Below, one piece after another: positions 44,040 to 54,164 of a stretch of DNA of 64,000 bases. The notes beneath the pieces were generated by a model. That model saw only the letters and a program-made list of their open reading frames with translations. It was not told the origin of the DNA and did no database searches. Origin of the DNA: Neoarius graeffei (taxonomy: Eukaryota > Chordata > Actinopteri > Siluriformes > Ariidae); contig NC_083579.1 of NCBI RefSeq assembly GCF_027579695.1, positions 68,706,871 to 68,770,870 of the forward strand. Direction: 5' to 3'. A program made the translations under genes and the position numbers. Each line of letters opens with the position of its first letter. Position 1 is the stretch's first letter.

Positions 44040-44640
44040 GGGGGAAATAATATTAATTATTTTTTTCGTGGTCCGGTTTCCATCAAATCCTGCGCTCTGA
44101 TTGGCTGGCGAGCGGGTCCGTATCCTACGATACGGACCCCAGTTACGGACCTCTGGCGACTCGCTCGTTCACAACAACAACAAACATAGTAGCATTTTTT
44201 GTCAACATTTATCTTTTTTTTTATAAGATTTATTTATAAGATTATCAAAAATCTTATAAATTTTTGCCAGCATTTCTCAGGAGAATAGCATTAATTTTAC
44301 AGCATGGATAGCGATGGCGACAGTGTTCACAGCGAAAGCGAGTTTTACTACCCTGAGGAAGAAGAAATAAAAGAAAACATTTCAGGAGAAAGCTAAAAAC
44401 CTGTAACTGCTGCCAACGCCGAGCAAAAACATGGCTGAATCCTGAATGACCCCTATTTGTATAAATAGGGGACTACATAGGCGGCAAAATGTAGTTTTTC
44501 CCTGCCGTGGAAGTGCACTTGTATACCGAGGAGGAAGACATTTGCATTACAGCCGTGAATGAGGATTCAAAATGGCGCTACGGCTCGGTTTTCCCTTTCG
44601 GGTGCTTTCGTTTTCTGTTAGAATTTGGTAAAGGGGGCGT
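44040..44640 (+). repeat. Element-like region with small acidic ORF
   Basis: It begins with 'gatacggaccccagttacggacc' motifs that recur at 44868-44944, so it is part of a dispersed element. A 30-codon ORF at 44304-44396 (MDSDGDSVHSESEFYYPEEE...) may be a first exon of an element-borne or expanded gene family; that is conjecture. No other coding signal. Confidence 0.4.
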
Positions 44641-44643
44641 CGT

Positions 44644-44820
44644 GGTTCAGGTGGATGGGGCGCCATACCATAAATCCAGGGACCCGGGTTCGATTCCGAC
44701 CCGAGGTAATTTCCCGATCCCTCCCCGTCTCTCTCTCTCCCACTCATTTCCTGTCTCTACACTGTTCTATCCAATAAAGGTGAAAAAAGCCCCCCAAAAA
44801 ATCTAAAAAAAAAAAAAAAA
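44644..44820 (+). mobile_element. Short tRNA-derived SINE (family B), copy 3
   Basis: It starts GGGCGTCGTGGTTCAGGTGG with B box 'gggttcgattccgacc', a (CT)n-rich body and a poly-A tail, and is flanked by GAATTTGGTAAAG on both sides (44631-44643, 44821-44833). It is the best-preserved of three copies. Confidence 0.95.
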
Positions 44821-44867
44821 GAATTTGGTAAAGAAAAAAATAAATATATTATTTACCAGCTTAAGGT

Positions 44868-44944
44868 CGGTCCGTATGGTGAAATACCGTGACCTCGGCC
44901 TTGAATACTGACCTCGGTCACGGTATTTCACAATACGGACCTCC
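44868..44944. repeat. Hairpin inverted repeat
   Basis: 'ggtccgtatggtgaaataccgtgacctcgg' (read in two parts) is followed after a short loop by its inverse, '...tcacggtatttcacaatacggacc'. The arms are about 30 bp. Confidence 0.85.
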
Positions 44945-45169
44945 CAGCTGGTAAATAACATATTTATTTGTTATTTTATCATCAAGCACAAAACTATCGA
45001 TAAAATCTTGGCGTCCGGATCCCGGAAAAAGGCGGCCTTGCCTTAGGGCTAATCTCGCATGACGTCACGCGTGGAACCCCGATTATCCGGGTCATTTCGG
45101 TTTATCTGACTCTGTGCTTGTTTAATCACTGAAATTTGAAACTGTTGTAAGCATCTTACAAAAATAACG

Positions 45170-45394
45170 ATGGGAAAGTGCTGCATTGTGTTTGGATGTT
45201 CAAATCCATTTACAACAGGACATTCAGTTCATCAATTTCCGAGAAATGACACTAATCTAAAGCGACAGTGGGTGAGGTTTGTGCAAACGAAGCGGGCAGA
45301 TTTCGCGTCGCCTGCTAATAATAAATCTGATTCATCACCACCAGAACAACCACATGGGAATTATTGGAGCAAAAAAGAAACCCATCTGATCTGA
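45170..45394 (+). CDS. Second THAP-like exon/ORF
   Basis: The 74-residue frame starts MGKCCIVFGCSNPF, with VHQFPRND and LKRQWVRFVQTK: C5-x4-C10, the (H/Q)FP box and the W are THAP finger signatures. It is clearly different from the THAP exon of the TTAA element. No CxxH follows in frame, so it is a first exon or remnant. It lies on the plus strand in fcf1 intron 3, opposite to fcf1, so it is likely element-derived. Confidence 0.5.
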   Translation: MGKCCIVFGCSNPFTTGHSVHQFPRNDTNLKRQWVRFVQTKRADFASPANNKSDSSPPEQPHGNYWSKKETHLI

Positions 45395-45444
45395 CATTTC
45401 GTCAATTCCCCTATTATCGCCCACTTCATATTTTCTTTCAATAA

Positions 45445-45711
45445 TTACACTGAATAAGTGTACGCTTTAAAGATTATATTTCTGCATTTATTGAGGTATA
45501 TGTAAATATTTTCCTTATATTTTGCAGCCGCCAGCTTAGAATAAAAATCCACAAACCAATCTGTGTTTCCAATTCTCTCTGGCTGGTGGTGCACTATCGG
45601 CGGTGAGCGGGACTGTCGTGAACTGGCATCTGTTTCTTGTCTTAGGGGCTCGAAAAGATAACCATTTACTCCGGAATATCCTTGATAACCATCTGCCCCT
45701 TCATCCGACAT
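45445..45711 (-). other. Unassigned 88-codon ORF
   Basis: The frame opens MSDEGADGYQGYSGVNGYLF, then EPLRQETDASSRQ, with a low-complexity acidic/Tyr start and a WFVDFYSKLAAAKYK end. Composition suggests real coding ancestry, perhaps from the same element as the neighbouring THAP ORF but on the other strand. I cannot name a family. Confidence 0.3.
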
Positions 45712-46059
45712 ATAAGAATCCCAATCAGGATCAGAATTCTCTCAAAAACATGATTCCATACCGAGACCGGTCTAACCACTGCTGCGCACGGGAACGAAAT
45801 TGATACCGGGATCTTTGTTAGACGTATGACATCACGCACCCCTTCAGGATTTTCCGGTTCAGTCTCGGCAGATTCCGTGAAAATGGGCTGATCTTATTGA
45901 TTCTCCGTTAATCTATGGCCTTTTGGATCAGCTATGGTTCGAAAACACATGGTCAGTCAACATAATGACTGTTGCTTTGTACAAGGAAAACAGTAGGGTT
46001 TAGGGACATGACAGTCACTTTAAGCAACATGGAAAGAAATAAACCTCAACGATTCTTAC

Positions 46060-46131
46060 ACTTCTTCTTCTTTGATGGCTGCTGGATCTACTTTCTTCTT
46101 TTTCTCTGTTTTTTGTCGATCCTTCTCCTTT
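46060..46131 (-). CDS. fcf1: fcf1 exon 3
   Basis: The minus strand reads ttaccaag|A AAG GAG AAG..., encoding (I)KEKDRQKTEKKKKVDPAAI, KEEE, and ends GT|GTAAGA (72 nt, phase 2 in and 2 out). This is the lysine-rich N-terminal linker seen in Fcf1. Confidence 0.95.
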
Positions 46132-46245
46132 CTTGGTAATAAAGAAAAAAAATCAGAGTGAAATGTTAGATTTGGCACGCACAGTACGCTTTCATATCGC
46201 ATATGAGAGTTTGTGCGCAGAACACACTTTAACTGAATTACTTAC

Positions 46246-46310
46246 ATTCTGTGATCTCTTAAACTTATCATCCTTTTCACTGCAGCATATTTCTGCTTCT
46301 TCTGTTTCCC
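46246..46310 (-). CDS. fcf1: fcf1 exon 2
   Basis: The minus strand reads atgatcag|GGG AAA CAG AAG..., encoding GKQKKQKYAAVKRMISLRDH, R, and ends AT|GTAAGT (65 nt, phase 0 in and 2 out). Fcf1 proteins start MGKQKK, so the preceding exon should supply only the ATG. An ATG|GTAACC lies just 40 bp upstream (about 46344), which would make a very short intron. The true first exon may instead lie beyond the MITEs at 46.5-47.8 kb. Confidence 0.94.
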
Positions 46311-46493
46311 CTGATCATTAAAAAAAACAAGTCCAAAAGGTTACCATTGAAATAATTTTCACCTTAACATCTCTAAAACCACGGAGTTGATTACAGTTCC
46401 TTTTTAAATCACAAACAGACCATTAGTGTTGGCAAACAACTGATCAAGGGATCAATCAAATCAATCACACAACCAATAACTGCCACAGACTTA

Positions 46494-47070
46494 GGTGGTG
46501 TTTACATTAGACCGTATCCGTCTCGTTTTCGTCGCGGATGCACTGTCCGTTCACATTAAAACGCCGGGAAACGACTCCACAGGCGGAACAACTTGAATCC
46601 GCCAGGGCCCACGTATTCAATCCATTACGTATCTGATCCGGTGCTGTGTAAACATTGAGGAACGAGGATACGCTGTGCTGAGCTCTAGCTGACATCGTCA
46701 TTGGACAACGTCACTGTGACATCCACCTTCATGATTCGCTGGCGTTGGTCATGCCACGTTGGTCATGTGATGCGACTGCTGAAAAACGGCGCGGACTTTC
46801 ACTTCCTGCTATTTGTCCCGAATCACTGCTCGTGCGCTTCACTCGCGCGCTCTGTGAGCTGCGCAGGGCCGGAGTGCGCACCCTCCAGAGGGCACTCGCT
46901 GTTCAGGGCGGAGTGATTTGGAGCGCAGGATGCCTGCAGAGCCGAGCGTATCCGTGTATTGGCGTTGCTGTGTGCACGCGAATCGTGTATTGGCGTTGCT
47001 GTGTGCACGCGAATCGTTTTAAAAACGTTAATCTGATGATCCGCTGATACGGTCTAATGTAAACACCACC
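46494..47070. mobile_element. Harbinger-type MITE (H2)
   Basis: The ends GGTGGTGTTTACATTAGACC / GGTCTAATGTAAACACCACC are flanked by TTA (46491-46493, 47071-47073). Near its right end a 30-bp unit 'gtattggcgttgctgtgtgc' is duplicated in tandem. Non-coding. Confidence 0.9.
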
Positions 47071-47226
47071 TTAATGGGCACACGTGGCAGCTCACGTTCG
47101 TGCCAAATAAGAAAACGAGACACCATCCTCTTAATCTAGAAAGTACAACAGAAACTCCACTTCCTCGTTAATCTGGTGAGGCGCAGAGCTGCTACAGTTC
47201 GACTCAACAATCATCCAAAGCACTCT

Positions 47227-47787
47227 TACCCCTTTTCCACCAAATCAGTTCCAGGGCTGGTTCGGGGCCAGTGCTGGTGCTGGTTCACAACTTATTCAAC
47301 TTGCGAGCCAGCTGAGAACCAGTTTGCTTTTCCATAGCTCGCGGTGCTAAGGGGAGCCACGTCATTACGTCGCTGTATACGTCAGTTACATCATTGTATA
47401 CATCATTACGTCGCTGTATACGTCAGTTACGTCGCTACGTTTGCATAAACCTTGGCGCGAATATCGAAGCAAAAACAACAAGGAAGAAGCAGCAGCAACA
47501 ACAATAATAATAATAATGGATGACTTCGCGTTTGTACAGCTGCGGCTTCTCGTCGCTTAAAAATGGCGATCTTTCGCGGTCTTGTTATTGTTGTTGGTCT
47601 TAACAACTCCGCCCCCCTGCTGACGTAAGCGGTTCTTTCCTCTGGCCCAGCAGAGAGTTGGTGCTAGCCTGGAACCGGTTTTTCTGGCCCCAGAGCCAGT
47701 TCTTTGTCAGTGGAAACAGAAAACCCGGTTCCAAACTAAGCACTGGCCCCGAACCAGCCCTGGAACTGCTTTGGTGGAAAAGGGGCA
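47227..47787. mobile_element. MITE with CCCCTTTTCCACCAAA termini
   Basis: 'ccccttttccaccaaatcagttccagggctggttcggggccagtgct' at the left is inverted at the right end ('agcactggccccgaaccagccctggaactgctttggtggaaaagggg'). Target duplication is not clear. Direct repeats 'gtcgctgtatacgtcagtta' occur inside. Confidence 0.85.
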
Positions 47788-48028
47788 TTTGACAGCCTAC
47801 TTCATTATCTGGTACACCAATACCCGCTCACAGGCCAACAGGAAACGAACAGATTGTGCACAAAGCCTCAAAAATAATCAGATAATAATATAACCACACA
47901 TTAGCGTACACCAAATACATTCAGAGAAGAGAGTAAAATAACCTCCGACTCCCAATTGCTGGGTTTCAGTCACATGACTTTTCTCAGCGGTTTTAACCGG
48001 AAGTGAAATAGTCGGTGGTCTAAACAGC

Positions 48029-48427
48029 TAGCGATAACTTATCAGAGTACAGTGGATATAAAAAGTGTACACACCCTGTTAAAATGATAGGTTATTCTGA
48101 TTTTAAAAAATGAGACCACAAGAAATCATTTCAAAACTTTCCCCACCTTTAAAGTGCATATCACGGGTAAATTAAGGAGCAAGATCAATGCAATTCTCCT
48201 ATTTTAGATTAAACTTTGGTCAAATATCTGTAACATTCTGCATTTTGTGCAATTTTTTTTCCCTTGCGCAATACCAGAAAAATTCAGCTGAAATCGAGCC
48301 ATTTGAGGTGAATTGGTCCGCCTCTGAAAAAACTTGGCATTTGGATTTCCCGGCAAACATTGATTTTCGTGACGTCGCGTGCGGGACGCCTCCCTCTGAA
48401 TCCTACGTCAGCGCTGGTTTGTTTATG
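48029..48427 (+). repeat. Left arm of inverted duplication (with THAP-element end)
   Basis: It runs from 'agcgataacttatcagagta' through 'cagtggatataaaaagtgtacac' and the TTAA end 'aaagtgcatatcacggg' to 'cagcgctggtttgttta', and is the inverse of 50185-50583. It lacks the THAP exon, stopping just where that exon's leader begins. Confidence 0.85.
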
Positions 48428-48507
48428 GGTTGTTTTACAATCAGGGTACAAAGTTTGTGTCACAGGGGTCCAAAATTCAAATTGATTCAAACTGGTTCTT
48501 GTACCAG

Positions 48508-48880
48508 CGGCACAGTGGTGTAGTGGTTAGCGCTGTCGCCTCACAGCAAGAAGGTCCTGGGTTTGAGCCCCGTGGCCGGCGAGGGCCTTTCTGTGCGGAG
48601 TTTGCATGTTCTCCCCGTGTCCACGTGGGTTTCCTCCGGGTGCTCCGGTTTCCCCCACAGTCCAAAGACATGCAGGTTAGGTTAACTGGTGACTCTAAAT
48701 TGACCGTAGGTGTGAATGTGAGTGTGAATGGTTGTCTGTGTCTATGTGTCAGCCCTGTGATGACCTGGCGACTTGTCCAGGGTGTACCCCGCCTTTCGCC
48801 CGTAGTCAGCTGGGATAGGCTCCAGCTTGCCTGCGACCCTGTAGAACAGGATAAAGCGGCTAGAGATAATGAGATGAGAT
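48508..48880 (+). mobile_element. V-SINE, copy 10
   Basis: Full-length, flanked by the perfect 14-bp duplication GGTTCTTGTACCAG (48494-48507, 48881-48894). Confidence 0.97.
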
Positions 48881-48989
48881 GGTTCTTGTACCAGTTTTTA
48901 AGTGAAGGACAAGTTAAAGAACAGATTTCAGGTAATTTTTTGACGTGTGTATGGTAGTTTTGCGTAATCTGCTATAAGATGGGAGAAAC

Positions 48990-49200
48990 AAATGAGGATG
49001 GGTTCCCTTTTGAGTCTGGTTCCTCTCAAGGTTTCTTCCTCATGTCGTCTGGGGGAGTTTTTCCTTGCCACCGTCGCCACAGGCTTGCTCATTGGGGATA
49101 GATTAGGGATAAAATTAGCTCATGTTTTAAGTCGTTCAAATTCTGTAAAGCTGCTTTGCGACAATGTTTATTGTTAAAAGCGCTGTACAAATAAACTTGA
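48990..49200 (+). repeat. Retroposon tail repeat (family R), copy 3
   Basis: Plus-strand copy ending 'gctgtacaaataaacttgatttgaaacttgaaac', defining the 3' terminus of the family seen at 7185 and 11555. Confidence 0.75.
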
Positions 49201-49534
49201 TTTGAAACTTGAAACAAATGAAGTGATTCTCGGAGAGGACATTTTTTTTTTTGACAATTCCGAATCCACTACTTCCATAGTGCTTTTAAATATAAGGCTG
49301 TAAGCTTTGTGTTAGTTGTCTCTAATATTTATGTCCCAATATCTTGACCACATTTTAGGATGAAAATAATCATTTTAGATATGTTATTTTATATTGAAAA
49401 ATTAGCTGTCTCGGAGAGGACATTTTTTTGACACAATTACATACTAATTTGATCAAAATAGTCTGAAAACTTACTGGCATTCAACATTAAAACTTAACTA
49501 TAAGTTTTAAACTTATAAACTTATAAGTTTAAGT

Positions 49535-49620
49535 TTTATCCCGCCTCTCGCCCATAGTCAGCTCTAGCTTGCCTGCGACCCTGTACAGGATAAGCGGCTA
49601 CAGATAATGGATGGATGGAC
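49535..49620 (+). repeat. Old SINE tail fragment
   Basis: 'cccgcctctcgcccatagtcag', 'gcttgcctgcgaccctgtacaggataagcgg' and '(atgg)n' represent the V-SINE tail only. A palindromic AT-rich stretch 'acttataaacttataagttt' lies just upstream. Confidence 0.7.
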
Positions 49621-49790
49621 GGATTTTGATCTTTCCAGTATTAATCTGTATGTTAAGTCTTAATTTACATTGTTATCAAGCATGTGACAAACTTGAAGCT
49701 TGGCTCCTTCAGATGGATCCGTTTTGCTGTTTGGACAGACTATAGCCTATTACTCTGTTAAAGCTGCACTCTTTATTCTGATGATATTAA

Positions 49791-50458
49791 AGTGCATATT
49801 CTGGACCAATTTTGTTTTTTTATATGAAAGTATGTCCCTTTACACACTCATCCAGAAAGATAATTTTGCACAAGGCCATCTGTCTACAGCAGAAAAAAAA
49901 AAAAAAACATCTGGAAAATTCCCAAGGGAGTCTGGAGCCAGATTCGTGACGTCACCTGCGGAAGCGCCAGCAGGCTGCGCGAGCTTTGCACGGTTTCAGT
50001 GCACAGCCTGTGTAGACCAAACGCTCCCATTTCTCTCTCATTGTCCAGTCTTTTGGGAAACGATGAGTACTAATCCCAGCAAGATTGGTGTTGCTACACC
50101 CTCCTACGATACATCTGTTAACCATTTTAATAATTACTCGATAACGTTGAAGAAATTTGCAGAAAACCACCAGGTCGTTTTCTCATAAACAAACCAGCGC
50201 TGACGTAGGATTCAGAGGGAGGCGTCCCGCACGCGACGTCACCAAAATCAATGTTTGCCGGGAAATCCAAATGCCAAGTTTTTTCAGAGGCGGACCAATT
50301 CACCTCAAATGGCTTGATTTCAACTGAATTTTTCTGGTATTGCGCAAGGGAAAAAAAATTGCACAAAATGCAGAATGTGACAGATATTTGACCAAAGTTT
50401 AATCTAAAATAGGAGAATTGCATTGATCTTGCTTCTGAATTTACCCGTGATATGCACT
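49791..50458 (-). mobile_element. TTAA-type (Kolobok-like) element with THAP exon, copy 3
   Basis: This is the most complete copy: TTAA|AGTGCATATT...GATATGCACT|TTAA (49787-49790, 50459-50462), 668 bp. The THAP exon is on the minus strand at 50125-49952. A further right-end fragment follows at 50584-50693. The parent would need a DDE transposase that is not in the window. Confidence 0.88.
49952..50125 (-). CDS. THAP-domain exon inside repeat (copy 3)
   Basis: The 57-residue frame is MVNRCIVGGCSNTNLAGIST, HRFPKDWTMREKWERLVYTG, then ALKPCKARAACWRFRR. It ends at the CAG|GTGACG donor as in copies 1 and 2. The upstream leader on the same strand also stays open for 15 codons. Confidence 0.6.
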   Translation of the reverse strand: MVNRCIVGGCSNTNLAGISTHRFPKDWTMREKWERLVYTGCALKPCKARAACWRFRR

Positions 50459-50583
50459 TTAAAGGTGGGGAAAGTTTTGAAATGATTTCTTGTGGTCTCA
50501 TTTTTTTTAAAATCAGAATAACCTATCATTTTAATGGGGTGTGTACACTTTTTATATCCACTATACTCTGATAAGTTATCGCT
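50185..50583 (-). repeat. Right arm of inverted duplication
   Basis: It is the inverse of 48029-48427, ending in 'tactctgataagttatcgct' at 50564-50583. It also holds Tc1-like terminal sequence ('gtgtacactttttatatccact'). Confidence 0.85.
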
Positions 50584-50716
50584 AAAAAAATTGCACAAAA
50601 TGCAGAATGTTACAGATATTTGTCCAAAGTTTAATCTAAAATAGGAGAATTGCATTGATCTTGCTCCTGAATTTACCCATGATATGCACTTTAATCTGTT
50701 AATGTACAAGTCATTA

Positions 50717-51094
50717 GGGGCGGCACGGTGGTGTAGTGGTTAGCGCTGTCGCCTCACAGCAAGAAGGTCCGGGTTCGAGCCCCGTGGCCGGTGAGGGCCT
50801 TTCTGTGCGGAGTTTGCATGTTCTCCCCGTGTCCGCGTGGGTTTCCTCCGGGTGCTCCGGTTTCCCCCACAGTCCAAAGACATGCAGGTTAGGTTAACTG
50901 GTGACTCTAAATTGACTGTAGGTGTGAATGTGAGTGTGAATGGTTGTCTGTGTCTATGTGTCAGCCCTGTGATGACCTGGCGACTTGTCCAGGGTGTACC
51001 CCGCCTTTCGCCCGTAGTCAGCTGGGATAGGCTCCAGCTTGCCTGCGACCCTGTAGGACAGGATAAAGCGGCTAGAGATAATGAGATGAGATGA
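50717..51094 (+). mobile_element. V-SINE, copy 11
   Basis: Full-length, flanked by GTACAAGTCATTA on both sides (50704-50716, 51095-51107). Confidence 0.97.
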
Positions 51095-51770
51095 GTACAA
51101 GTCATTACTGTTACACATCTATTTCGATCACGATTACTGATACCGGTTTAAGTCCATCCATACAGTTATTCTCGTCCATCCTCTTCTCCTATATCTGTAC
51201 CTACTAGATTAACACACATTACTGGCACTTCATTGTTTGTTGATTGATTATTGAACTGTACTGAACTGAACTCAGTCACCACCAGCATTGATGTGTGACA
51301 ATAAAAGAATCCTGAATCATTTAACAAACAAACAAACAAACAAACATTAATGTCTTTAACCATTTAGCAAAACACAGCTAGCTAGCAAAGTTCACTTCGC
51401 TCTCAATGGAAACTCATTGGCACTCAGAACTCAACCATTTTTGAGAAATAGTCCAGCTATAAATTAGTATTTATTTATTTAATTGATATGCTGCTGTGAT
51501 CTGAGTCCTCAAACAGTGTTCCGTTGTATAGTAATGTATAATGATAATAAATTATCTATCTATCTATCTATGGAAACTCACTGGCACTCAGAACTCAACC
51601 ATTTTTGACAAATAACCCAGCTATTAATTCGTATCATGTTGTGGAGCAAATATTTATGTAAATCTGTTTCATAATTAAATTAAATAAACCCTTACCATTT
51701 CTATTTTCTGTAGAAATAAAACACAGTAGACCAAACCCCTCGTGTCAAGGCGACGAAACAAGTCAACGTT

Positions 51771-51778
51771 TGACGTCA
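51771..51778. promoter_or_regulatory. Palindromic CRE (TGACGTCA), distal unit 1
   Basis: Perfect CREB/ATF site followed by 'tcaaaaagcgacgtcgc', which adds a second ACGT core. Its sisters are at 52331-52338, 52683-52690 and 54147-54154. Confidence 0.6.
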
Positions 51779-52330
51779 TCAAAAAGCGACGTCGCACTTC
51801 TTCAGCTTGCTTTTTTTTTTTAAATTAAATTCAAAAATAAACAGAATTATTTTATATTATAACATAAAATCATACCTCCTCTGAAAATATAATCTGAAAA
51901 GAAAACTTATCAAATACATATATATACAATATATGTAAAATGGGAAAAAAACCCCAAGGGGTTTATGAAAGGTTAACTTCTGCTATGAATGTGTACAGTA
52001 TATTTGCATGGGGATTGTTTATATATTTCAGACATTTTTGTAACAAGGACAGTTCATTCTTAAGAGCAGGCCATGAAGGGGGGGATTTGGCATATCGACA
52101 CTTGTGTATGTAATATTTTGTAGAAAATAATGAGATTATTCACCAAAAACTCAACCATTTTTGACAAATAGCCCAGTTATTAATTCGTATCATGATGCGG
52201 AGCAAAGATGTTATGTAAATCTGTTTCATAATTAAATTAAATAAACCCTGACCATTTTTTCTATTTTCTGTAGAAATAAAACACAGTAGACTAAACCCCT
52301 CGTGTCAAGGCGACGAAACAAGTCAACGTT

Positions 52331-52338
52331 TGACGTCA
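52331..52338. promoter_or_regulatory. Palindromic CRE, unit 2
   Basis: Same context as 51771. Confidence 0.55.
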
Positions 52339-52425
52339 TCAAAAAGCGACGTTGCACTTCTTCAGCTTGCTAACGGATATCAGCCCTCAAACAGTGTTCC
52401 GCTGTATAGTAATGTGTAATGACAA

Positions 52426-52480
<55 letters not shown>

Positions 52481-52682
52481 CTGGAAACTCACTGGCACTC
52501 AGAGCTCAACCATTTTTTGAGAAATAATCCAGCTATTAATTTGTATCATGATTCGGAGCAAATATTTATGTAAATCTGTTTCATAATTAAATTAAATAAG
52601 CCCGGACCGTTTCTATTTTCTGTAGAAATAAAACACAGTAGACCAAAACCCTCGTGTCAAGGCGAAGAAACGAGTCAACGTA

Positions 52683-52690
52683 TGACGTCA
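52683..52690. promoter_or_regulatory. Palindromic CRE, unit 3
   Basis: Same context, but the second motif is altered to 'aaggcgccgtcgc'. Confidence 0.55.
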
Positions 52691-52861
52691 TCAAAAAGGC
52701 GCCGTCGCACTTCTTCAGCTTGCTAACGGATATCAGACCTCAAACAGTGTTTCGTTGTCAAGTCAACTTTATTGTCAAATATGCTATACATGCTCGACAT
52801 ACAGCACAGATGAAATATCAGTCCTCTCTGACCCACGGTGCAAACAGGCAATGCAATAAAT

Positions 52862-53205
52862 AAGGCAAGGCAAGTTTATTTATATAGCAGTGGCAGTTCA
52901 ATGTGCTTTACAGAAGTAAAAGCAAAACAGTAAAACAATAGAAAATAAAATTACATAAAATAAATGGGGAAGAAAATTAATAAGAATTAAACAATAGTAG
53001 AAATAAAATAAAATGAGAAAAATAAAAATAGAAGAATTAAAAAAAAAAACCAATATAAACAGTATAAACACTCTAGATAGGAACTAGACATAGACTAAAC
53101 ACTCAGACAATATAAACAGTATAAATAAACAGTATAAGCACTAGATAAGAACAAGACACAGACTAAACACTCAAACAGACAATATAAACAGTATAATATA
53201 GTTGT
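52862..53205 (-). mobile_element. L2/CR1-like LINE 3' fragment
   Basis: The minus strand ends in '...tatataaataaacttgccttgcctt', the same 3' terminus as 57847-58430. A different LINE-tail fragment ('aagtcaactttattgtcaaat') lies at 52757-52860. Confidence 0.7.
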
Positions 53206-53435
53206 ATAGTAATGTGTAATGACAGATTATCTATCTATGGAAACTCACTGGCACTCAGAACTCAACTATTTTTGACAAATAACCCAGCTATTAATTCGTA
53301 TCATGATGCGGAGCAAATATTTATGTAAATCTATTTCATAATTAAATTAAATAAACCCTGACCATTTCTATTTTCTGTAGAGATAAAACGCAGTAGACCA
53401 AACCCCTCGTGTCAAGGCGAAGAAACAAGTCAACC

Positions 53436-54135
53436 AGATTTAATATAGAGCTGAAGAATTGCATATTTTGTTGTGAAAATGTTGAAACTACAGATCATTT
53501 ATTTTTCTTATGTTTATACAGTAACACCTTTTGGGACGATGTATGTGACTGGCTCTGTGAAAACATTCCTACCGTTCCTTTTTTAAACTTGAATCTACTC
53601 AAATATGGGTGTATACACAAAGACAAAAACATAGAACATTGGAAAAGCCAACTTTATGTTGGCCTATCTTAAATGTTTTTTTTTTTTGTAAGTGTGTATT
53701 TTTATATGTATTATTTGGACCTTTGAGTCTGTAACAATAAAGTGTATATAGAGCTTTTAATAAATGTGGTGACGTGTTTAGGAAAATATTATATTCACAA
53801 ATGCAAATGCATAAAGACAATCCCCATTTTCCCTTCCTTTAAAAACGAGTTATGTTTGTACAGTAAATCCGTCAGATATTTAAAAACTAAGAGGAGTAAC
53901 GAACTTATATCAATAATAGACAGCTTCAATTTGTTATAATGTACCCCCCTCCATTACTTTCTTTCGAGTGTCTTTTTTTCCTCTTTTTATCATTTTATTT
54001 ATTTTTTTCCTCTTATGTTTTATAATTTCTTGATATGTGTACTATGTGTGCTATGTTCCTACAAGGTTCTGTAAAAAAGACATACATTTGCCTTAATGCT
54101 CTGTAAACCTTTGAAACTTCCAATTAAAAAAAAAA
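53436..54135 (+). mobile_element. L1-clade LINE, 5'-truncated, inserted in promoter
   Basis: It encodes the C-terminal zinc-knuckle-like segment CIFCCENVETTDHLFFLC..., ...FWDDVCDW, typical of L1-group ORF2 ends. After frame loss it has a long 3' UTR and poly-A. The target duplication AAGTCAACC flanks it (53427-53435, 54136-54144). It splits the most proximal promoter unit just 11 bp before the CRE at 54147. Confidence 0.88.
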
Positions 54136-54146
54136 AAGTCAACCTT

Positions 54147-54154
54147 TGACGTCA
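54147..54154. promoter_or_regulatory. Proximal CRE of the plus-strand gene
   Basis: TGACGTCA followed by 'gcgacgtcgcac'. It lies within about 100 bp of the first-exon donor at 54247, so it is the likely core-promoter CRE from which the upstream duplicates derive. Confidence 0.65.
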
Positions 54155-54164
54155 TCAAAAAGCG

